Origin: Parvularcula sp038749595
Lineage (GTDB): Bacteria; Pseudomonadota; Alphaproteobacteria; Caulobacterales; Parvularculaceae
DNA: 64,000 bases
Direction of reading: 5' to 3'
NCBI GenBank assembly: GCA_038749595.1
Contig: JBCDHW010000001.1
Coordinates: 186,001-250,000 of the forward strand
The notes below the pieces were generated by a model, which was given only the letters and a program-made list of their open reading frames with translations, had not been told where the DNA came from and did not search any database. Position 1 is the first letter of the stretch; every line of letters starts with the position of its first letter. Shown here piece after piece: positions 25,308 through 33,930 of the stretch. The position numbers and the translations under genes were made by a program.

Positions 25308-26195
25308 ATGTTGAGAACGCGTTTTTTGCGGATGGCGGTGCGTTGGCGCCGTTTGAAGCGGCAACCCAAGGTCGCCGCACGGCTGGGCCGTGTCCGGCAG
25401 GTTTTGCCGTTTGCCGCGTCCACCGCGTTCAACGTTCTCCTCGTGGCGGTCCTGGTGCTCGGATACACGTCTTTTGTCGCCAAAGGCGTCGTCAATGGCG
25501 GTATCGGCGAGCGCGTGGTCACGGTGCAGCTGTTCGATCGCGACCCGCGGGCTGAGCAGGCCCAAGAGGTTCCGGTCGAAGACGAGACCGAAGAGCTCGA
25601 AGACGCTGAAGTCGGCATCGACGCTATGCCGGAAGGCAACGCGGTGGAGGACGGCGAGCAAACGGGCGAGCCAACGGGTGATGAGGCTCCTGACGCAGAA
25701 GTCGGCCAGGACATCGCGGTTGCGAAAGCGGGTGTGGACATTCCGACGATCGCGGTGCCGGAGGTCGATGCGGGCGAGGGGCGTCCTGACGGGGTCGTCG
25801 GGGTCGATTGCTACGGCGTCTTCCAGAGCAATTCTGAGAAAGCCCTCGAATGCGCGGGCCGCGATATCCTGTCGGGCTGGCGCGCAGAAGTGGCGGATCT
25901 CGGGGAAGATTGGGAGCGGTTTGCGCGGGCGCTGGGCAGTGAGACCCGCCAGATCCGCTATGGCCCGCTCCTCGGTCGCCCGCAAAATGGTGGGCTGCGG
26001 AGCTATGACCCCGCTTTGCAGGTGCCGCCTGAGGTGGCGAAAGCCTATGAGCAGCACCTCGCGCGCCTCCGCCGTGAAGAGCAGATCCGTGAGTACGGCC
26101 GTGTCTCCGAAGCGCGCCAAGACAACCGTGCGCGCAAAGAGCGCGACCAAGATGCTGCCACCTACGATCCGCTCTCGCCGGATCTTCCCGACTAA
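25308..26195 (+). CDS. Unknown single-pass membrane protein with acidic linker
   Basis: I do not recognise this 295-residue protein. A very basic cytosolic N-terminus (RTFRL-type; residues 1-30) is followed by one transmembrane helix (~33-55, FNVLLVAVLVLGYTSFVAKG). Next comes a long acidic linker rich in Glu/Asp (e.g. VEDETEELEDAEVGIDAMPE), and a C-terminal globular part with two cysteines (VDCYGVF, LECAGRD) and an Arg/Glu-rich end. The outline resembles a TonB-like or periplasmic scaffold protein, but no TonB motif is present. The ATG at 25308 has GAGG four bases upstream. It is located between purD and the hydrolase/xseA genes. Confidence 0.6.
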   Translation: MLRTRFLRMAVRWRRLKRQPKVAARLGRVRQVLPFAASTAFNVLLVAVLVLGYTSFVAKGVVNGGIGERVVTVQLFDRDPRAEQAQEVPVEDETEELEDAEVGIDAMPEGNAVEDGEQTGEPTGDEAPDAEVGQDIAVAKAGVDIPTIAVPEVDAGEGRPDGVVGVDCYGVFQSNSEKALECAGRDILSGWRAEVADLGEDWERFARALGSETRQIRYGPLLGRPQNGGLRSYDPALQVPPEVAKAYEQHLARLRREEQIREYGRVSEARQDNRARKERDQDAATYDPLSPDLPD

Positions 26196-26301
26196 CGCGC
26201 GCGGCTTGGGAGGCTTCTCACCAAAAGGCACCAGCGCGCTTCAACGGCCCGTTTTTGTTCGCTAACACTTGGCGCGTGCAGCTCTTTTGGGGGAGATCAC
26301 C

Positions 26302-27291
26302 ATGCGTTGGCTTGTTCGGATTGGCTTAGGGATCAGCGTCCTTTTCGTGGTGCTGGTCGTTGCGGGGATCACCCTCAGGCCGCTTCGCTTTCCCGCCCAG
26401 ATGGCGGAGCCTGGGCCGACGGGCCAGCGGATCGAAGAGAACGGAATGCTCGCTAATTACTACCCGGCGGCGTCGGGTGCGCCGGCCCCTGGCATCCTGG
26501 TGCTCGGCGGTTCGGAAGGCGGGCTGGGCACGGGAATGCGCCGAATAGCGCTCGCGCTCCAGGCTCAGGGTTACTCGGTGCTGCAAGTCGCCTATTATCA
26601 CGCGCCTGGTAAGCCAGAGGACCTGGTCAACATTCCGATGGAGGATTTCTTCGCTGGTCTGGACCGGCTGAAGGCCCAGCCTGAGGTCGATCCTGAGCGC
26701 CTCGCGGTCTTTGGCATTTCGAAGGGGGCTGAGGCGGGCCTCGTTCTCGCGTCACGTCGGGACGATATCGATGCCGTGGTGCTCGGCGTGCCTTCGTCGG
26801 TGGTTTGGCAGGGGATTGATTGGCGGCTCCTCGGCATGTTCGGGATCTTGCCGCCGCAATCCTCGTGGAGTGAGGGCGGCGCGGCGCTGCCGTTTCTGCC
26901 CTATGGGCCTTGGGACCAGGAGCAGGGGATCGCCTCAGTCTATATCTCCGGTCTCGAAAATCTCGGTGACCATACCGATGCGATCATCCCCGTCGAAGAG
27001 GCGTCGGCCCCAATCCTCCTGGTCTGCGGCGGGCGCGACACGATTTGGCCATCGTGCCCCATGGCGGAAGCGATTGTTGCGCGGGCCAATAGGCGCAGCG
27101 GCCCCCCGGTCACGCTGCTGAGCTACCCCGAAGCGGGGCACGGCGCGATGGGCATCCCGTCGGATACGCCTGGCAGCTCTTTTGGTGGCGGCACGTGGGA
27201 AAGCGACAATGCTGCGCGCGCGGACGGCTGGCCCCAGGTTCTCGCTTTCCTCGAAGCGGCGTTTGCTCCGCCAACGGAGGAAGACGAGTAG
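26302..27291 (+). CDS. Membrane-anchored alpha/beta hydrolase (BAAT/dienelactone hydrolase-like)
   Basis: Hydrolase of 329 aa with an N-terminal membrane anchor or signal (residues ~3-25). The body resembles the acyl-CoA thioester hydrolase/BAAT C-terminal fold. An oxyanion region ILVLGGSEGGLG, the nucleophile elbow VFGISKGAEAGL (Gly-x-Ser-x-Gly), an acidic residue near LLVCGGRDTIWPSCPMA and a catalytic His in YPEAGHGAMGIP complete a Ser-Asp-His triad. The substrate is unknown. The ATG at 26302 has GGGGGAG at about 26288-26294. Confidence 0.8.
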   Translation: MRWLVRIGLGISVLFVVLVVAGITLRPLRFPAQMAEPGPTGQRIEENGMLANYYPAASGAPAPGILVLGGSEGGLGTGMRRIALALQAQGYSVLQVAYYHAPGKPEDLVNIPMEDFFAGLDRLKAQPEVDPERLAVFGISKGAEAGLVLASRRDDIDAVVLGVPSSVVWQGIDWRLLGMFGILPPQSSWSEGGAALPFLPYGPWDQEQGIASVYISGLENLGDHTDAIIPVEEASAPILLVCGGRDTIWPSCPMAEAIVARANRRSGPPVTLLSYPEAGHGAMGIPSDTPGSSFGGGTWESDNAARADGWPQVLAFLEAAFAPPTEEDE

Positions 27292-27360
27292 CGGAAGCTT
27301 CAACTTCGGCGCGCGCGCTAATTTGCCAGGGACGTAGAATTCGGTCACGAGCCTGTGCCT

Positions 27361-28767
27361 ATGTCCGACAACGTCCCCGAATATTCCGTCTCCCAGCTTG
27401 CTGGGCAGTTGAAGCGCTCGATTGAAGACCAGTTCGGCTATGTCCGGGTCAAGGGCGAGCTGGGCCGGGTGACGCGGGCCGGTTCGGGGCATGTCTATCT
27501 CGACCTGAAAGACGACCGCGCGGTTCTGTCCTCGGTGATGTGGAAAGGGACCGCTGCGCGCCAGAGCGTCAAGCCAGAGCAGGGGATGGAAGTCGTCGCG
27601 ACTGGGCGGATGAGCACCTTTCCCGGTCAGTCGCGGTACCAGTTGATCATCGATACTCTGGCGCCTGCAGGTGCGGGCGCGTTGATGGCCCTCTATGAGG
27701 AGCGGAAGAAGAAGCTGGCGGCCGAAGGGCTCTTTGATGCGGAGCGCAAGCGGCCGCTGCCGCGGTTGCCCCGGCGGATTGGTGTGGTGACCTCGCCCTC
27801 GGGCGCGGTGATCCGCGATATCCTGCATCGCCTTCGTGACCGGTTCCCGAGCCACGTGATTGTCTGGCCGACCCTCGTCCAGGGGGAGGGGGCGCCGGCG
27901 GGGATCATCCGCGGCATTGAGGGGTTCTCGCGCATGCCTGACGATCAGCGTCCGGACGTTTTGATCGTTGCGCGTGGCGGGGGCAGTCTTGAGGACCTTT
28001 GGTGCTTTAACGACGAAGGGGTTGTTCGTGCCGCGGCGGCATCGACGATCCCGTTGATCTCAGCGGTGGGGCATGAGACCGACACGACGCTGATCGATTT
28101 TGCGGCGGACCTGCGGGCGCCGACACCAACGGCGGCGGCGGAGCTGGCGGTTCCGGTGCGTACGGAGCTTCTTGCCCAGGTGGGGCAGATTGGTGCGCGC
28201 CTTGGCCAGCGGGTGAGCGGTCTGTTCGAGCGTGCCCGGCTCAACCTCAAGTCGGCGGAGCGGGGGCTGGGATCGCCGGATGCGTTGCTGAGCAGCGCGG
28301 CTCAGCGGCTCGATCGTGCCGAGGGCCAGTTGCGCAGCGTCGGTGCGGGATTGATTCCTGCACGGAGCAATCGGCTGGCTGGGATCGCGCCGCGGCTGCA
28401 GCCCGCGCTTTTGCGGCGGCCCGTCGATCGGATGGAGTTCAATTTGGCGAAGGCCAGGCTTCCCCGGGCGTTGATGGCCTCGCGGCTCGCCTCGCTCAGC
28501 CAAAGCCTTGGACAGGCCGGGCGGCTCCTCGAATCGGTGAGCTATAAAGGGGTTCTTGCCCGCGGGTTTGCGCTCGTGACATCGAGCGATGGAGAGGTTG
28601 TGAAGTCCGCCGCCGATGCCGGACACCATTCTGCGCTAACGTTGACGTTTGCTGACGCTAGCCTGGCCGTGGCTCCATCGTCACCTGGGCCCTCACCCGC
28701 GCGCAAGGCTCCGGCGAAAAAGGCCAAGCCGAGCGCGAAGGATCCAGGCCAGCAGGGGCTCTTTTAA
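27361..28767 (+). CDS. xseA: Exodeoxyribonuclease VII large subunit
   Basis: Catalytic subunit of exonuclease VII (468 aa), degrading single-stranded DNA in repair. An N-terminal OB fold (FGYVRVKGELGRVTRAGSGH, VYLDLKDDRAVLSSVMWKG) precedes the catalytic domain with VVTSPSGAVIRDILHRL, LIVARGGGSLEDLWCFNDE and SAVGHETDTTLIDFAADLRA. The C-terminal coiled coil and a Lys/Pro/Ala tail follow. A GTG six bases upstream is an alternative start. The small subunit xseB is not in the window. It ends at a terminator. Confidence 0.96.
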   Translation: MSDNVPEYSVSQLAGQLKRSIEDQFGYVRVKGELGRVTRAGSGHVYLDLKDDRAVLSSVMWKGTAARQSVKPEQGMEVVATGRMSTFPGQSRYQLIIDTLAPAGAGALMALYEERKKKLAAEGLFDAERKRPLPRLPRRIGVVTSPSGAVIRDILHRLRDRFPSHVIVWPTLVQGEGAPAGIIRGIEGFSRMPDDQRPDVLIVARGGGSLEDLWCFNDEGVVRAAAASTIPLISAVGHETDTTLIDFAADLRAPTPTAAAELAVPVRTELLAQVGQIGARLGQRVSGLFERARLNLKSAERGLGSPDALLSSAAQRLDRAEGQLRSVGAGLIPARSNRLAGIAPRLQPALLRRPVDRMEFNLAKARLPRALMASRLASLSQSLGQAGRLLESVSYKGVLARGFALVTSSDGEVVKSAADAGHHSALTLTFADASLAVAPSSPGPSPARKAPAKKAKPSAKDPGQQGLF

Positions 28768-28782
28768 CGCTTAACCGTCGCT

Positions 28783-28815
28783 GCGCGGCCCGAACAGCGA
28801 TGGCTGCGCTTTTTT
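28783..28815 (+). terminator. Rho-independent terminator of xseA
   Basis: GCGCGGCC (28783-28790) pairs with GGCTGCGC (28802-28809), including one G-U pair, over an 11-base loop. TTTTTT follows at 28810-28815, 16 bases after the xseA stop. Confidence 0.75.
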
Positions 28816-28921
28816 CAGACCCAGTTCGGGCACGGTGGCGGTTGTCTTCGCCGTTGACTTTCCCTGAAAGGTTCGGGCATGGGGCGCGCTCTTAGGCACA
28901 AAGCTCCCACGAGAGATTCCG

Positions 28922-29047
28922 ATGAAAGTCCGCAGCTCGATTAAATCCCTGAAGAACCGTCACCGCGACTGCCGTGTGGTGCGCCGCAAAGGCCGGATCT
29001 ACGTGATCAACAAGACCCAGCGCCGGTTCAAAGCCCGCCAGGGTTGA
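28922..29047 (+). CDS. rpmJ: 50S ribosomal protein L36
   Basis: A 41-residue protein beginning MKVRSSIKSLKNRHRDCRVV and ending with QRRFKARQG. It has the KVR-S-K--K--C-VVRRKGRIYVI pattern of L36. Two of the zinc-ligand cysteines of the classic form are replaced (only one Cys remains, in RDCRVV), so this is the zinc-independent (C-minus) type used by many alphaproteobacteria. It is monocistronic, with TTGACT at 28854-28859 as a possible -35 element. Confidence 0.95.
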   Translation: MKVRSSIKSLKNRHRDCRVVRRKGRIYVINKTQRRFKARQG

Positions 29048-29132
29048 GGCATTTGCGCAACGCTCGGTGTTGAACGCTTCTTCATCCGCGCTGGTGGTTG
29101 GAGCTTAACCAAGCTTGCGTTACATTTGCGGG

Positions 29133-29597
29133 ATGGTTGTGACGCCTCTTCTCATTCTGGCGGCTGCTTTGGCTGCTACAGCGCCCTTTGGCGGCGAGGA
29201 ATGCTCGCCCGATGCGGGGCCTGAGATTGGCGTTGGGATCCTGTGCGACCGCGCGCGGATCGCGATTGAAGCGCGGGAATTGTCCGTGGCGCGGGATCTT
29301 GCGTCGACCGCGAGCGATCTTGCGCCGAGTTACCCCGGTGTTTGGATTGTTCGCGCTGAGGTCGAACGGTTTGGAAGGCGGATTGATCTTGCGCGGCAAC
29401 ATTTCGAGAAGGCCGCGGAGCTTGAGCCGGAGAACCCGGCGATCCTGATCAAAATGGGCGACTTCGAAGCGAAAGAGGGCAATGTTCGCGGCGCGGCGGT
29501 GCTCTACGAAGAAGCGTTCGGGATCGATCCGGAATTCCCCGGTCTTGCAGAGCGGTTGAACGCTGTCGGCGACGAACCTGCGGCCAGCGAGATCTAG
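29133..29597 (+). CDS. Periplasmic TPR protein
   Basis: Protein of 154 aa with a cleavable-looking signal peptide (VVTPLLILAAALAATAPFGG) and two to three tetratricopeptide repeats. Examples are LARQHFEKAAELEPENPAIL and GAAVLYEEAFGIDPEFPGL, spaced 34 residues apart. TPR arrays mediate protein contacts; the partner is unknown. A TTG at 29115 would extend the N-terminus by six residues. The 3' end overlaps the convergent metallo-hydrolase gene by four bases. Confidence 0.72.
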   Translation: MVVTPLLILAAALAATAPFGGEECSPDAGPEIGVGILCDRARIAIEARELSVARDLASTASDLAPSYPGVWIVRAEVERFGRRIDLARQHFEKAAELEPENPAILIKMGDFEAKEGNVRGAAVLYEEAFGIDPEFPGLAERLNAVGDEPAASEI

Positions 29598-30484
29598 CCT
29601 GCGGCCGTGAGCCGGTAGAGGCCGTTTTCTTCCTCAACCAACCCACGTTCTGTATGCGCATCGAGGTGCGCACGCACGTTGAGCCCTGCGGCAAGCTTGA
29701 GGGGTTCCGCGAGGCCGACATAGACCGTGTCGACAATTTCGGCGATCGATTGCGGTCCTGCGTCCAGCGTTTTTAGGATTGCGCGATCGCGTGCCCTGCG
29801 GTGCTCTTGAACTGCACGGGTGAACGCCTGCGGATCATGGATGGGTGCGCCGTGGGTTGGGTAATAAACCCTATCGTTCCGTATCAGGAGCTTTTCTAGG
29901 CTCGCCATATAGTCGGTCATGTTGCCATCAGGCGGCGCGACCACGGTGGTGGCCCATCCCATGATGTGGTCGCCGGTGAACAGCGCATGCTCTTTGTCGA
30001 GCGCGAAACAAATGTGATTGGAGATGTGGCCGGGGGTATGGACAACATTGAGGTCTACGCCGGCGATGCTTAAGCGCTGGCCATCCGTAAGCTGATGGTC
30101 CGGCGCGAAGTCAAAGTCTGCGCCTTCGTCGAGGGCAGGGGCCGATAAACCCTTCGGGTTGGGATGGGTCCCGAAGCCATAGGTGGCAGCGCCGGTCTTT
30201 TGGTTGAGCCGGGGCGCACCGCCGCAATGATCTTTGTGCGTATGGGTAATGAGGATGGCTGCGATCGGTGAGGGCGCTTCGCTGACGATCCTATCAACGT
30301 GCTCAGGGTCGTCCGGACCCGGATCAATCACAACACAGGCGTCTGCGCCGGTGACGATATACGTCCCTGATCCAGTGTAGGTGAACGGGCCTGGGTTGGG
30401 CGCGATGATCCGAAAAATCCGTTCCGAGAGCTTTTCGCAAACCCCAGGCTTCAGGTCGGGGGCGTGAACGAACGGGATCGACAC
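29594..30484 (-). CDS. MBL-fold metallo-hydrolase (LACTB2-like)
   Basis: Metallo-beta-lactamase-fold protein (296 aa). The zinc site HTHKDHCGGAPRL, HTPGHISNHICF, FTGDHIMGW and the late THGAPIHDP are all in place. A C-terminal winged-helix segment (TLDAGPQSIAEIVDTVYVGL and LDAHTERGLVEEENGLYRL) is the LACTB2/endoribonuclease-like arrangement. The GTG at 30484 was chosen because it starts 11 bases after the stop of the upstream DUF442 gene; further upstream the frame is Arg-rich and overlaps that gene. Substrate unknown. Confidence 0.85.
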   Translation of the reverse strand: MSIPFVHAPDLKPGVCEKLSERIFRIIAPNPGPFTYTGSGTYIVTGADACVVIDPGPDDPEHVDRIVSEAPSPIAAILITHTHKDHCGGAPRLNQKTGAATYGFGTHPNPKGLSAPALDEGADFDFAPDHQLTDGQRLSIAGVDLNVVHTPGHISNHICFALDKEHALFTGDHIMGWATTVVAPPDGNMTDYMASLEKLLIRNDRVYYPTHGAPIHDPQAFTRAVQEHRRARDRAILKTLDAGPQSIAEIVDTVYVGLAEPLKLAAGLNVRAHLDAHTERGLVEEENGLYRLTAAG

Positions 30485-30495
30485 AGGCCGCGGTC

Positions 30496-30924
30496 TTAGC
30501 TCTCTGCCGCCATGTGCTCGAGGAGGCCGCGCGCTCCGGAAACATCGAAACCAGCGTCGCGGGCTTCGGCGATGATATCGTCGATGGGACGTCCACTGAC
30601 GGCCGCGGCGAGACTGGATAGGAGGATGACGCGCGGACCGGCGCCGCAATAGGCAAAGACCGGGGCGCCTTCGCTAACGATCTGCGCGAACCGCTGGGCA
30701 TCTTCAACGCTGGGCGGCGTTCCTGGGATAACCGGGAGGAAGTGGTGCGCCAGCCCCGCGGCCTTTGCGGCAGCGCCAACCGCCTCCTGGCTGGGTTGGC
30801 CCGCCATCTCGCCATCGGGGCGCACGGTCACGACCGTCGCGAAGCCCTGCTGCTTGATGGCCGCGATGTCGTCTTCAGAAATCTGGCCCGAGGCCGTGAT
30901 GTTGTCGTTCAATCGGATCGCCAT
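30496..30924 (-). CDS. TIGR01244/DUF442 family phosphatase-like protein
   Basis: Small protein (142 aa) of the DUF442 family, a dual-specificity-phosphatase/rhodanese-like fold. It opens IRLNDNITASGQISEDDIAA, then GFATVVTVRPDGE. The active-site loop is VFAYCGAGPRVILL, with the family's Cys-x4-Arg geometry in place of the usual Cys-x5-Arg. In some proteins this domain is fused to an MBL persulfide dioxygenase; here the MBL gene follows 11 bases downstream. A role in sulfide/persulfide handling is plausible inference. Confidence 0.85.
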   Translation of the reverse strand: MAIRLNDNITASGQISEDDIAAIKQQGFATVVTVRPDGEMAGQPSQEAVGAAAKAAGLAHHFLPVIPGTPPSVEDAQRFAQIVSEGAPVFAYCGAGPRVILLSSLAAAVSGRPIDDIIAEARDAGFDVSGARGLLEHMAAES

Positions 30925-30948
30925 GGATCGGGCCTCGACTTTGAATGA

Positions 30949-31025
30949 TGGTCGGAGTGAGAGGATTCGAACCTCCGGCCCCTGCCTCCCGAAGACAGTG
31001 CTCTACCAGGCTGAGCTACACTCCG
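30949..31025 (-). tRNA. tRNA-Pro (anticodon CGG)
   Basis: A full cloverleaf on the minus strand. The acceptor CGGAGTG (31025-31019) pairs perfectly with CACTCCG, and the D arm is GCTC/GAGC. The anticodon stem CTGTC/GGCAG encloses TTCGGGA, giving anticodon CGG. The T arm is GGAGG TTCGAAT CCTCT. The discriminator A and CCA are encoded (ACCA at 30952-30949). Divergent from tRNA-Gln. Confidence 0.95.
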
Positions 31026-31166
31026 TGGGCCGCGGGAATAGCGCGGCGTTGGGGGGCTGTCCACGGGATTGTCGCGGATATACGTGGCTTCGGAATCCGC
31101 GTCATTTTTCACCCCGTTTTAGCGTTGCATCCTTAGCCGGACGTGGTTAGTGCCTCGACTCCCGGA

Positions 31167-31241
<75 letters not shown>

Positions 31242-31720
31242 TCCTCCCCTAAGTCATGAGTTCGGACGACGTATCCTCAGGATACGGCATACTGCCGGGC
31301 GCAGCGCGATCTTCGCCCCGCGCTTGCGTCGGTTTTCCTGGCGGTGCTGAGCGAAATGATCCGCGCGCGACGCAACGCGTCGGGACAAAGCTGTCAGGAA
31401 ATTGAGGGGAATTCACGAAAGTGTGTATCGCGCATTGATCCGCATCTGTTTTTACGTCACGGATACCAGCGGAAGGGCATGGGGTGCTCGCGTCGGCACT
31501 CTGTTTGCATCCTTCGATGCGCTGGGCAGGGCACCCGTGGACATTGTTGCCAAACGGCACGTTTGGCGCCATGGTCTGGGCGCGCCGTGCGGCGTTGGGA
31601 CAGGTGGGGCTTGACGCGCTAACGGGCGCTTTGATCCCTGTATAAGAATGTGTTGCGTGCGTGCCGGCTCGGCGCGTTGCACAATATTGAGATGGGTTGA
31701 GACACTTGAAGGTGAAGCAC
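31242..31720. other. Non-coding region between tRNA-Gln and the TonB operon
   Basis: No convincing gene. A perfect palindrome CGTATCC-TCA-GGATACG lies at 31270-31286, just behind tRNA-Gln and without a T-run. TTGACG at 31611-31616 and TATAAG at 31641-31646 lie near the TonB operon but are 24 bases apart, so they do not form one normal promoter; TATAAG may act with a weaker -35. The TonB operon promoter should be in this interval. Confidence 0.4.
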
Positions 31721-32497
31721 ATGCACAAGAAGTTCGCGCTGCTTGGCTCGGCATTGGTCGTCGCTGCGACGGCAGGGTTGCCAGCCTCGGCACAGTTCCG
31801 TGAGGCCTTGGACGTTAGTCGTCAGACCGCTCGGGCAGGGGCTCAATCCCAGCAACGGGTCGAGAACCTGGATCAACAGGCTACCGAGTTGCTCACCGAG
31901 TTCCGGGCCAATACCAAGCAGCTTGATCTGCTGAACCGGTTCAACGATTCGCAGCGTGCTGAGGTCGCCAACCAGCTCGAGCAGATTGCAGCGCTGGAGC
32001 AAGATATCGCAAACGTCGAAGGTCTGGAGCGCGCCGTCGTTCCGCTGATCGGCGATATGCTTGAGCAGCTGAAACGGATCGTCGCCGCTGACATCCCGTT
32101 CCTGGCGGAGGAGCGCCAGAAGCGTCTCGATCGCCTGGACGCGGTGATGGCTGACCCAACCCAGACCGCAGCATCGCGCTTCCGTCTGATCGTTGAGGCC
32201 TACCAAATTGAAAACGAGTACGGCCGCTCGATTGAAGCGTACAACAACACGGTGAGTGACGGCAGCGGCGGTGAGCTCACCGTTGAGTTCCTCCGCATCG
32301 GCCGTGTCGCGCTGGTCTATAAGTCCGCGGACGACACGATCCTGCGCATCTATAACAAGTCCACGGGTCAGTTCGACGATCTCGATAAGAGCTTCCTCGA
32401 CGATGTCCGTCTCGGCTTGCGGATGGCCAAGGAGCAAACGCCTCCAGGCCTTCTCGAAATTCCCGTTTCCGCCCCGACCACCGCTTCTGGTCAGTAA
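31721..32497 (+). CDS. DUF3450 periplasmic coiled-coil protein
   Basis: First gene of the TonB energy operon (258 aa). A signal peptide (FALLGSALVVAATAGLPASA, cut near residue 24) is followed by a long coiled coil (~35-110, rich in Gln/Glu/Leu). The C-terminal domain contains FRLIVEAYQIENEYGRSIEA and RIGRVALVYKSAD, typical of DUF3450. These proteins are found next to TtpC/ExbB genes and are thought to assist TonB complexes in the periplasm; the exact role is not established. The ATG at 31721 has AAGGTGA upstream. Confidence 0.88.
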   Translation: MHKKFALLGSALVVAATAGLPASAQFREALDVSRQTARAGAQSQQRVENLDQQATELLTEFRANTKQLDLLNRFNDSQRAEVANQLEQIAALEQDIANVEGLERAVVPLIGDMLEQLKRIVAADIPFLAEERQKRLDRLDAVMADPTQTAASRFRLIVEAYQIENEYGRSIEAYNNTVSDGSGGELTVEFLRIGRVALVYKSADDTILRIYNKSTGQFDDLDKSFLDDVRLGLRMAKEQTPPGLLEIPVSAPTTASGQ

Positions 32498-32524
32498 CGC
32501 GACAGACTGTTCAAGAGGATGACA

Positions 32525-33898
32525 ATGTTTGACATGCTGAAGAAGGGTCTCGTCGCAGGGGCCGCTCTCGTAGCGGCTGGCGGCGTCTCGGCCCAAGCCC
32601 AAGAGCAAATCTCGCTCGATGACGTGTTGCGCGCCGCGCGGCAGGAGCAAGCGGCTGCGCGTGAAGCGGACCGCCAGCGCGAAGCGGAGTTCCTCCGCGA
32701 GCGGAATCGCCAACAGGCGCGGTTGAATCAGGTCCGCGCGGCGGTTGCTGCAGCCGAGGCCGAATCAGACCGCTTGGCGGCAGAGTTTGAAGCCAACGAT
32801 GCGCGCATTGTGGAGCTCGGCAACGATCTGCAGGAAGCGCAAGGCGAGTTTGGAGAACTGTTCGGTGCCGCACGTTCCGCGGCCGGTGACTTCGCCGCCC
32901 AGCTCGATCGCTCGATCATTTCGGGGGAACTGCCTGGACGCGCCCAACCGCTCACCGAAATTGCCCAATCGGACACGCTGCCGTCGGAGCAGCAGCTGCG
33001 CTACATCACCGACGTGATGTTTGAGCAGATCGTTGCGCAGTCGAAGATCGCAACCTTCGACGCGACGGTGATCAACGCGGCTGGCGAAGCGGAGACTCAG
33101 ACCATCACGCGGATCGGTCCGTTCTCAGCCTTCAACGCCAACGGCAACTACTTTGTTATGGAGTCGACCGAGGACGGTCGCGCACGGCTCAACCAGCTTG
33201 CCCGTGACCCGAGCACAGCGAACGCTGTTGCCAACGCGCGCTCCGTTGCACGCCACACGGGCAGCAACTTGATCGCTGGTACGATGGACCCGTCGCTGGG
33301 TACCCTGCTTGGCCTCGTGATCGAGACGCCAACGCTGCGCGAGCGGTTCAATTCAGGTGGCCTGGTCGGCTACATCATCGCTGGAATTCTCGCCCTCGGC
33401 TCGCTCATCGGTGTCTTCCGCCTCTTGGTGCTGACCTCGGTGAAATCGGCGGTCCGTGGCCAAATGCGCCGCAAGAGCCCATCGCGCTCCAACCCGCTGG
33501 GCCGCATCATGATGGCCTACGAGAGCAACACCAACGCCGATGTGGAAACCCTCGGCCTCAAGCTCGACGACGCGGTGCTGAAAGAGCTTCCGAAGCTCGA
33601 CTCCGGCCTCAACCTGCTCAAGGTGCTGGCTGCGGTTGCTCCGCTCCTCGGTCTGCTTGGTACGGTTGTCGGTATGATCCAGACCTTCCAGCAGATCACG
33701 CTGTTCGGTACGGGTGACCCGCAGATCATGGCTGGCGGTATCTCGCTCGCGTTGATCACCACGGTCATGGGTCTGATCGCCGCCATTCCGCTCCTCCTGC
33801 TCCACGCCTTCGCATCGGGCACCGCCAAGTCGGTCGCTTCGATCCTGGAAGAGCAAGCAGCTGGGATGATTGCAGAACACGCTGAGGCGCGCGGTTAA
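32525..33898 (+). CDS. TtpC-like MotA/TolQ/ExbB proton channel protein with periplasmic coiled coil
   Basis: Large ExbB-family member (457 aa). It has a signal peptide (LVAGAALVAAGGVSAQA), a Gln/Arg/Glu coiled coil (~30-120) and a mixed domain. The channel region begins near residue 285 (VGYIIAGILALGSLIGVFRLL), with the family stretch LLKVLAAVAPLLGLLGTVVG and GISLALITTVMGLIAAIP. This matches TtpC, the accessory protein of Vibrio-type TonB2 complexes. Of two in-frame ATGs, 32525 is six bases behind AAGAGG, while 32519 abuts it. Confidence 0.9.
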   Translation: MFDMLKKGLVAGAALVAAGGVSAQAQEQISLDDVLRAARQEQAAAREADRQREAEFLRERNRQQARLNQVRAAVAAAEAESDRLAAEFEANDARIVELGNDLQEAQGEFGELFGAARSAAGDFAAQLDRSIISGELPGRAQPLTEIAQSDTLPSEQQLRYITDVMFEQIVAQSKIATFDATVINAAGEAETQTITRIGPFSAFNANGNYFVMESTEDGRARLNQLARDPSTANAVANARSVARHTGSNLIAGTMDPSLGTLLGLVIETPTLRERFNSGGLVGYIIAGILALGSLIGVFRLLVLTSVKSAVRGQMRRKSPSRSNPLGRIMMAYESNTNADVETLGLKLDDAVLKELPKLDSGLNLLKVLAAVAPLLGLLGTVVGMIQTFQQITLFGTGDPQIMAGGISLALITTVMGLIAAIPLLLLHAFASGTAKSVASILEEQAAGMIAEHAEARG

Positions 33899-33930
33899 CC
33901 CCGCGCCCTCGGGCCTGTCGGAGGCAATTT

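Noticed and set aside
25263..26231. A 322-codon minus-strand frame opposite the acidic membrane protein
   Set aside because: It would overlap the purD start region, is Arg/His-rich throughout and lacks a ribosome-binding site; the plus frame has a proper transmembrane helix and start.
31344..31622. 92-codon frame between tRNA-Gln and the TonB operon
   Set aside because: Cys/Arg/His-rich, with no ribosome-binding site and no homology that I recognise; the interval behaves as non-coding.
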